Assembly (NCBI GenBank): GCA_026874595.1
Contig: CM049319.1
Location: 815,501 to 879,500, forward strand
Direction of reading: 5' to 3'
DNA from: Sipunculus nudus
Lineage: Eukaryota > Annelida > Sipuncula > Golfingiida > Sipunculidae
Length of the DNA stretch: 64,000 nucleotides
Under the pieces are notes generated by a model, which saw nothing but the letters and a program-made list of their open reading frames with translations, was not told the DNA's origin and searched no databases. The translations under genes and the position numbers were made by a program. Shown here piece after piece: positions 56,201 to 64,000 of this stretch. Each line of letters begins with the position of its first letter. Position 1 is the first letter of the stretch.

Positions 56201-57414
56201 TGATGTTGGATATATTATTAAGGCCACACATTGAAACACGCCAATACAGTCTGCACTGATATGGGGTTAAATATATTACTAAGGCCACACATTAAAACAC
56301 GCCAATACAGTCTGCACTGTTACGGTGTTGAATATATTACTAAGGATACACAATTAAACACGCCAATACAGTCTGCACTGATATTGGGTTGAATATATTA
56401 TTAAGGCCACACATTAAAACACGCAACTACTGTCTACAATGTAATGATTTTGGATATATAACTAAGGTCACACAACAGAACACGTCACTACGGTCTATCG
56501 AAGACGACACAACAAAACACGCCTCTACAGTCTTAACTGTTATGATGTTGGATATATTATTAAGGCCACACATTGAAACACGCCAATACAGTCTGCACTG
56601 ATATGGGGTTAAATATATTACTAAGGCCACACATTAAAACACGCCAATACAGTCTGCACTATTACGGTGTTGAATATATTACTAAGGATACACAATTAAA
56701 CACGCCAATACAGTCTGCACTGATATTGGGTTGAATATATTATTAAGGCCACACATTAAAACACGCAACTACTGTCTACAATGTAATGATTTTGGATATA
56801 TAACTAAGGTCACACAACAGAACACGTCACTACGGTCTATCGAAGACGACACAACAAAACACGCCTCTACAGTCTTAACTGTTATGATGTTGGATATATT
56901 ATTAAGGCCACACATTGAAACACGCCAATACAGTCTGCACTGATATGGGGTTAAATATATTACTAAGGCCACACATTAAAACACGCCAATACAGTCTGCA
57001 CTGTTACGGTGTTGAATATATTACTAAGGATACACAATTAAACACGCCAATACAGTCTGCACTGATATTGGGTTGAATATATTATTAAGGCCACACATTA
57101 AAACACGCAACTACTGTCTACAATGTAATGATTTTGGATATATAACTAAGGTCACACAACAGAACACGTCACTACGGTCTATCGAAGACGACACAACAAA
57201 ACACGCCTCTACAGTCTTAACTGTTATGATGTTGGATATATTATTAAGGCCACACATTGAAACACGCCAATACAGTCTGCACTGATATGGGGTTAAATAT
57301 ATTACTAAGGCCACACATTAAAACACGCCAATACAGTCTGCACTGTTACGGTGTTGAATATATTACTAAGGATACACAATTAAACAAGCCAATACAGTCT
57401 GCACTGATATTGGG
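53213..57414. repeat. Region III module, copy 4 (4,202 bp)
   Basis: Starts are 53213, 53555, 53836, 54178, 54459, 54740, 55082, 55424, 55766, 56047, 56389, 56731 and 57073, with the same order and markers as copies 1 and 2 (AAGATCACAC in 54459, GGTTTATCG in 56047, CTATTACGG near 56,660). With linker 3 it forms one complete 7,720-bp super-repeat, 49695-57414. Private changes are GAATACATTA at the 54459 head and AAACAAGCC near 57,386. Confidence 0.87.
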
Positions 57415-60400
57415 TTGAATATATTATTAAGGCCACACATTAAAACACGCAACTACTGTCTACAATGTAATGATTTTGGATATATAACTAAGGTCACACA
57501 ACAGAACACGTCACTACGGTCTATCGAAGACGACACAACAAAACACGCCTCTACAGTCTTAACTGTTATGATGTTGGATATATTATTAAGGCCACACATT
57601 GAAACACGCCAATACAGTCTGCACTGTTACGGTGTTGAATATATTACTAAGGATACACAATTAAACACGCCAATACAGTCTGCACTGATATTGGGTTGAA
57701 TATATTATTAAGGCCACACATTAAAACACGCAACTACTGTCTACAATGTAATGATTTTGGATATATAACTAAGGTCACACAACAGAACACGTCACTACGG
57801 TCTATCGAAGACGACACAACAAAACACGCCTCTACAGTCTTAACTGTTATGATGTTGGATATATTATTAAGGCCACACATTGAAACACGCCAATACAGTC
57901 TGCACTGATATGGGGTTAAATATATTACTAAGGCCACACATTAAAACACGCCAATACAGTCTGCACTGTTACGGTGTTGAATATATTACTAAGGATACAC
58001 AATTAAACACGCCAATACAGTCTGCACTGATATTGGGTTGAATATATTATTAAGGCCACACATTAAAACACGCAACTACTGTCTACAATGTAATGATTTT
58101 GGATATATAACTAAGGTCACACAACAGAACACGTCACCACGGTCTATCGAAGACGACACAACAAAACACGCCTCTACAGTCTTAACTGTTATGATGTTGG
58201 ATATATTATTAAGGCCACACATTGAAACACGCCAATACAGTCTGCACTGTTACGGTGTTGAATATATTACTAAGGATACACAATTAAACACGCCAATTCA
58301 GTCTGCACTGATATTGGGTTGAATATATTATTAAGGCCACACATTAAAACACGCAACTACTGTCTACAATGTAATGATTTTGGATATATAACTAAGGTCA
58401 CACAACAGAACACGTCACTACGGTCTATCGAAGACGACACAACAAAACACGCCTCTACAGTCTTAACTGTTATGATGTTGGATATATTATTAAGGCCACA
58501 CATTGAAACACGCCAATACAGTCTGCACTGATATGGGGTTAAATATATTACTAAGGCCACACATTAAAACACGCCAATACAGTCTGCACTGTTACGGTGT
58601 TGAATATATTACTAAGGATACACAATTAAACACGCCAATACAGTCTGCACTGATATTGGGTTGAATATATTATTAAGGCCACACATTAAAACACGCCAAT
58701 ACAGTCTGCACTGTTACGGTGTTGAATATATTACTAAGGATACACAATTAAACACGCCAATACAGTCTGCACTGATATTGGGTTGAATATATTATTAAGG
58801 CCACACATTAAAACACGCAACTACTGTCTACAATGTAATGATTTTGGATATATAACTAAGGTCACACAACAGAACACGTCACAACGGTCTATCGAAGACG
58901 ACACAACAAAACACGCCTCTACAGTCTTAACTGTTATGATGTTGGATATATTATTAAGGCCACACATTGAAACACGCCAATACAGTCTGCACTGATATGG
59001 GGTTAAATATATTACTAAGGCCACACATTAAAACACGCCAATACAGTCTGCACTGTTACGGTGTTGAATATATTACTAAGGATACACAATTAAACACGCC
59101 AATACAGTCTGCACTGATATTGGGTTGAATATATTATTAAGGCCACACATTAAAACACGCAACTACTGTCTACAATGTAATGATTTTGGATATATAACTA
59201 AGGTCACACAACAGAACATGTCACTACGGTCTATCGAAGACGACACAACAAAACACGCCTCTACAGTCTTAACTGTTATGATGTTGGATATATTATTAAG
59301 GCCACACATTGAAACACGCCAATACAGTCTGCACTGTTACGGTGTTGAATATATTACTAAGGATACACAATTAAACACGCCAATACAGTCTGCACTGATA
59401 TTGGGTTGAATATATTATTAAGGCCACACATTAAAACACGCAACTACTGTCTACAATGTAATGATTTTGGATATATAACTAAGGTCACACAACAGAACAC
59501 GTCACTACGGTCTATCGAAGACGACACAACAAAACACGCCTCTACAGTCTTAACTGTTATGATGTTGGATATATTATTAAGGCCACACATTGAAACACGC
59601 CAATACAGTCTGCACTGTTACGGTGTTGAATATATTACTAAGGATACACAATTAAACACGCCAATACAGTCTGCACTGATATTGGGTTGAATATATTATT
59701 AAGGCCACACATTAAAACACGCAACTACTGTCTACAATGTAATGATTTTGGATATATAACTAAGGTCACACAACAGAACACGTCACTACGGTCTATCGAA
59801 GACGACACAACAAAACACGCCTCTACAGTCTTAACTGTTATGATGTTGGATATATTATTAAGGCCACACATTGAAACACGCCAATACAGTCTGCACTGTT
59901 ACGGTGTTGAATATATTACTAAGGATACACAATTAAACACGCCAATACAGTCTGCACTGATATTGGGTTGAATATATTATTAAGGCCACACATTAAAACA
60001 CGCAACTACTGTCTACAATGTAATGATTTTGGATATATAACTAAGATCACACAACAGAACACGTCACTACGGTCTATCGAAGACGACACAACAAAACACG
60101 CCTCTACAGTCTTAACTGTTATGATGTTGGATATATTATTAAGGCCACACATTGAAACACGCCAATACAGTCTGCACTGTTACGGTGTTGAATATATTAC
60201 TAAGGATACACAATTAAACACGCCAATACAGTCTGCACTGATATTGGGTTGAATATATTATTAAGGCCACACATTAAAACACGCAACTACTGTCTACAAT
60301 GTAATGATTTTGGATATATAACTAAGGTCACACAACAGAACACGTCACTACGGTCTATCGAAGACGACACAACAAAACACGCCTCTACAGTCTTAACTGT

Positions 60401-60932
60401 TATGATGTTGGATATATTATTAAGGCCACACATTGAAACACGCCAATACAGTCTGCACTGATATGGGGTTAAATATATTACTAAGGCCACACATTAAAAC
60501 ACGCCAATACAGTCTGCACTGTTACGGTGTTGAATATATTACTAAGGATACACAATTAAACACGCCAATACAGTCTGCACTGATATTGGGTTGAATATAT
60601 TATTAAGGCCACACATTAAAACACGCAACTACTGTCTACAATGTAATGATTTTGGATATATAACTAAGGTCACACAACAGAACACGTCACTACGGTCTAT
60701 CGAAGACGACACAACAAAACACGCCTCTACAGTCTTAACTGTTATGATGTTGGATATATTATTAAGGCCACACATTGAAACACGCCAATACAGTCTGCAC
60801 TGATATGGGGTTAAATATATTACTAAGGCCACACATTAAAACACGCCAATACAGTCTGCACTGTTACGGTGTTGAATATATTACTAAGGATACACAATTA
60901 AACACGCCAATACAGTCTGCACTGATATTGGG
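57415..60932. repeat. Region III linker 4 (3,518 bp)
   Basis: Units are 57415 S, 57696 L, 58038 S with CACCACGG, 58319 L, an X-D dimer, 58783 L with CACAACGG, 59125 S with AACATGTCAC, 59406 S, 59687 S, 59968 S with AAGATCACAC, 60249 L and 60591 L. It lies 7,720 bp after linker 3. The 57696 unit lacks the TATAAGTAAGG change found at 44590 and 49976, so those two linkers share a more recent ancestor. Confidence 0.87.
58661..58782. repeat. X-D dimer (122 bp)
   Basis: X is 58661-58721 and D is 58722-58782. It sits between the L units at 58319 and 58783. Confidence 0.92.
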
Positions 60933-63900
60933 TTGAATATATTATTAAGGCCACACATTAAAACACGCAACTACTGTCTACAATGTAATGATTTTGGATA
61001 TATAACTAAGGTCACACAACAGAACACGTCACTACGGTCTATCGAAGACGACACAACAAAACACGCCTCTACAGTCTTAACTGTTATGATGTTGGATATA
61101 TTATTAAGGCCACACATTGAAACACGCCAATACAGTCTGCACTGATATGGGGTTAAATATATTACTAAGGCCACACATTAAAACACGCCAATACAGTCTG
61201 CACTGTTACGGTGTTGAATATATTACTAAGGATACACAATTAAACACGCCAATACAGTCTGCACTGATATTGGGTTGAATATATTATTAAGGCCACACAT
61301 TAAAACACGCAACTACTGTCTACAATGTAATGATTTTGGATATATAACTAAGGTCACACAACAGAACACGTCACTACGGTCTATCGAAGACGACACAACA
61401 AAACACGCCTCTACAGTCTTAACTGTTATGATGTTGGATATATTATTAAGGCCACACATTGAAACACGCCAATACAGTCTGCACTGTTACGGTGTTGAAT
61501 ATATTACTAAGGATACACATTTAAACACGCCAATACAGTCTGCACTGATATTGGGTTGAATATATTATTAAGGCCACACATTAAAACACGCAACTACTGT
61601 CTACAATGTAATGATTTTGGATATATAACTAAGATCACACAACAGAACACGTCACTACGGTCTATCGAAGACGACACAACAAAACACGCCTCTACAGTCT
61701 TAACTGTTATGATGTTGGATATATTATTAAGGCCACACATTGAAACACGCCAATACAGTCTGCACTGTTACGGTGTTGAATATATTACTAAGGATACACA
61801 ATTAAACACGCCAATACAGTCTGCACTGATATTGGGTTGAATATATTATTAAGGCCACACATTAAAACACGCAACTACTGTCTACAATGTAATGATTTTG
61901 GATATATAACTAAGGTCACACAACAGAACACGTCACTACGGTCTATCGAAGACGACACAACAAAACACGCCTCTACAGTCTTAACTGTTATGATGTTGGA
62001 TATATTATTAAGGCCACACATTGAAACACGCCAATACAGTCTGCACTGATATGGGGTTAAATATATTACTAAGGCAACACATTAAAACACGCCAATACAG
62101 TCTGCACTGTTACGGTGTTGAATATATTACTAAGGATACACAATTAAACACGCCAATACAGTCTGCACTGATATTGGGTTGAATATATTATTAAGGCCAC
62201 ACATTAAAACACGCAACTACTGTCTACAATGTAATGATTTTGGATATATAACTAAGGTCACACAACAGAACACGTCACTACGGTCTATCGAAGACGACAC
62301 AACAAAACACGCCTCTACAGTCTTAACTGTTATGATGTTGGATATATTATTAAGGCCACACATTGAAACACGCCAATACAGTCTGCACTGATATGGGGTT
62401 AAATATATTACTAAGGCCACACATTAAAACACGCCAATACAGTCTGCACTGTTACGGTGTTGAATATATTACTAAGGATACACAATTAAACACGCCAATA
62501 CAGTCTGCACTGATATTGGGTTGAATATATTATTAAGGCCACACATTAAAACACGCAACTACTGTCTACAATGTAATGATTTTGGATATATAACTAAGGT
62601 CACACAACAGAACACGTCACTACGGTCTATCGAAGACGACACAACAAAACACGCCTCTACAGTCTTAACTGTTATGATGTTGGATATATTATTAAGGCCA
62701 CACATTGAAACACGCCAATACAGTCTGCACTGATATGGGGTTAAATATATTACTAAGGCCACACATTAAAACACGCCAATACAGTCTGCACTGTTACGGT
62801 GTTGAATATATTACTAAGGATACACAATTAAACACGCCAATACAGTCTGCACTGATATTGGGTTGAATATATTATTAAGGCCACACATTAAAACACGCAA
62901 CTACTGTCTACAATGTAATGATTTTGGATATATAACTAAGGTCACACAACAGAACACGTCACTACGGTCTATCGAAGACGACACAACAAAACACGCCTCT
63001 ACAGTCTTAACTGTTATGATGTTGGATATATTATTAAGGCCACACATTGAAACACGCCAATACAGTCTGCACTGTTACGGTGTTGAATATATTACTAAGG
63101 ATACACAATTAAACACGCCAATACAGTCTGCACTGATATTGGGTTGAATATATTATTAAGGCCACACATTAAAACACGCAACTACTGTCTACAATGTAAT
63201 GATTTTGGATATATAACTAAGGTCACACAACAGAACACGTCACTACGGTTTATCGAAGACGACACAACAAAACACGCCTCTACAGTCTTAACTGTTATGA
63301 TGTTGGATATATTATTAAGGCCACACATTGAAACACGCCAATACAGTCTGCACTGATATGGGGTTAAATATATTACTAAGGCCACACATTAAAACACGCC
63401 AATACAGTCTGCACTGTTACGGTGTTGAATATATTACTAAGGATACACAATTAAACACGCCAATACAGTCTGCACTGATATTGGGTTGAATATATTATTA
63501 AGGCCACACATTAAAACACGCAACTACTGTCTACAATGTAATGATTTTGGATATATAACTAAGGTCACACAACAGAACACGTCACTACGGTCTATCGAAG
63601 ACGACACAACAAAACACGCCTCTACAGTCTTAACTGTTATGATGTTGGATATATTATTAAGGCCACACATTGAAACACGCCAATACAGTCTGCACTGATA
63701 TGGGGTTAAATATATTACTAAGGCCACACATTAAAACACGCCAATACAGTCTGCACTATTACGGTGTTGAATATATTACTAAGGATACACAATTAAACAC
63801 GCCAATACAGTCTGCACTGATATTGGGTTGAATATATTATTAAGGCCACACATTAAAACACGCAACTACTGTCTACAATGTAATGATTTTGGATATATAA

Positions 63901-64000
63901 CTAAGGTCACACAACAGAACACGTCACTACGGTCTATCGAAGACGACACAACAAAACACGCCTCTACAGTCTTAACTGTTATGATGTTGGATATATTATT
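60933..64000. repeat. Region III module, copy 5 (internal 623-bp loss, cut by the window end)
   Basis: Units are 60933 L, 61275 S, 61556 S with AAGATCACAC, 61837 L, 62179 L, 62521 L, 62863 S, 63144 L with GGTTTATCG, 63486 L with CTATTACGG near 63,757, and the start of one more at 63828. Compared with 53213, one L plus one S unit (623 bp) is missing before the AAGATCACAC unit, so the offset drops from 7,720 to 7,097. The last unit has A (63828-63888), B (63889-63986) and 14 bp of C. Private changes are ACACATTTAAAC near 61,519 and AAGGCAACAC near 62,076. Confidence 0.86.

Larger units (their letters stand above)
1..64000. repeat. Satellite DNA array: 61-bp monomer family in 281-bp and 342-bp higher-order units
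   Basis: The window is filled end to end by head-to-tail monomers that begin TTGAATATATTA or a close variant and carry a shared core around ACACGCCAATACAGTCTGCA. Monomers group into unit S (A-B-C-D, 281 bp) and unit L (A-B-C'-E-D, 342 bp). Starting at 69, I count 200 complete units (96 S, 104 L) and one cut by the right edge. The total length is fully explained by these units, 20 extra 61-bp monomers and five single-base losses. Monomer E differs from C at 4 of 61 positions, from D at 9 and from A at 11, whereas the same monomer in different units usually differs by 0-1 base. That contrast defines a higher-order satellite. A eukaryotic heterochromatic or centromeric location is inferred. No flanking unique sequence is present, so array size and chromosome position are unknown. 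Confidence 0.97.

Noticed and set aside
1-64000. A CRISPR-like pattern: a core of about 24 bp repeated every 61 bp with 37 bp between.
   Set aside because: The intervening sequences are themselves homologous and repeated in fixed order, there are no cas genes or leader, and the array is far too long. It is a tandem satellite.
1-64000. A transposable element or tandem amplification of a mobile element fragment.
   Set aside because: I saw no terminal inverted repeats, target-site duplications, long terminal repeats, poly-A tails or transposase or reverse-transcriptase coding in any unit.
1-64000. tRNA, 5S rRNA or other RNA polymerase III genes hidden in the units.
   Set aside because: No cloverleaf or T-loop motif (GGTTCGANNCC) or T-run terminator is visible in the consensus unit, and the unit is fully explained by monomer homology.
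1-64000. The array could be an assembly artefact (false duplication of long blocks).
   Set aside because: Private variants are scattered through most blocks and copies differ by whole-unit gains and losses, which simple assembly duplication would not create. I cannot exclude local errors without reads, so copy numbers remain provisional.

Overview
The whole window is one uninterrupted satellite DNA array. I found no protein gene, RNA gene, transposon or unique flanking sequence in its 64,000 bases. The basic unit is an AT-rich monomer of 61 bp (about 37% GC over a consensus unit). All copies lie in the same orientation. Nothing in the sequence names the organism. A homogeneous array of this size with nested higher-order repeats (HORs) points to nuclear heterochromatin of a eukaryote, possibly centromeric or pericentromeric. 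That location is an inference.

Monomers are arranged in higher-order units. I call the monomer types A (61 bp), B (98 bp, apparently two monomers fused with 24 bp missing), C (61), D (61) and E (61). Unit S is A-B-C-D, 281 bp. Unit L is A-B-C'-E-D, 342 bp. From position 69 there are 200 complete A-B-headed units plus one cut by the window end: 96 S and 104 L. Five L-type units are 341 bp. Seven places carry extra 61-bp monomers. These counts add up exactly to the observed length. Monomer types differ from each other by about 7-33%, while equivalent monomers in different units are nearly identical, which is the hallmark of an HOR satellite.

A further level of organisation can be read from diagnostic variants. 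Region I (1 to about 16.7 kb) holds two nearly identical 4.55-kb blocks offset by 7,916 bp. A 1,307-bp cassette (L-S-L-L with linked variants) recurs four times, at 973, 8889, 16707 and 24730, so a period of about 7.8-8.0 kb covers the first 26 kb. An irregular stretch at 18,234-19,063 has lost the HOR order. Region II (about 18.9-31.7 kb) is a 6,631-bp tandem duplication that contains a nested 1,306-bp tandem duplication. Region III (32.7-64 kb) is built from a 4,202-bp module (five copies, two of them shortened) alternating with linkers. The last three linkers are about 3,518 bp each and carry a 122-bp X-D dimer, giving a full period of 7,720 bp.

The unit types appear related by recombination inside the shared monomer core. 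X-D dimers look like S units that lost A3'-B-C5'. L looks like S plus X-D minus one 61-bp step, and the predicted 403-bp intermediate A-B-C-D*-E'-D is present at 18,014-18,416. Short reading frames of up to 94 codons recur in every unit but are by-products of the repeat: 61 and 281 are not multiples of three, they start at TTG, and amino-acid-changing variants are freely tolerated.
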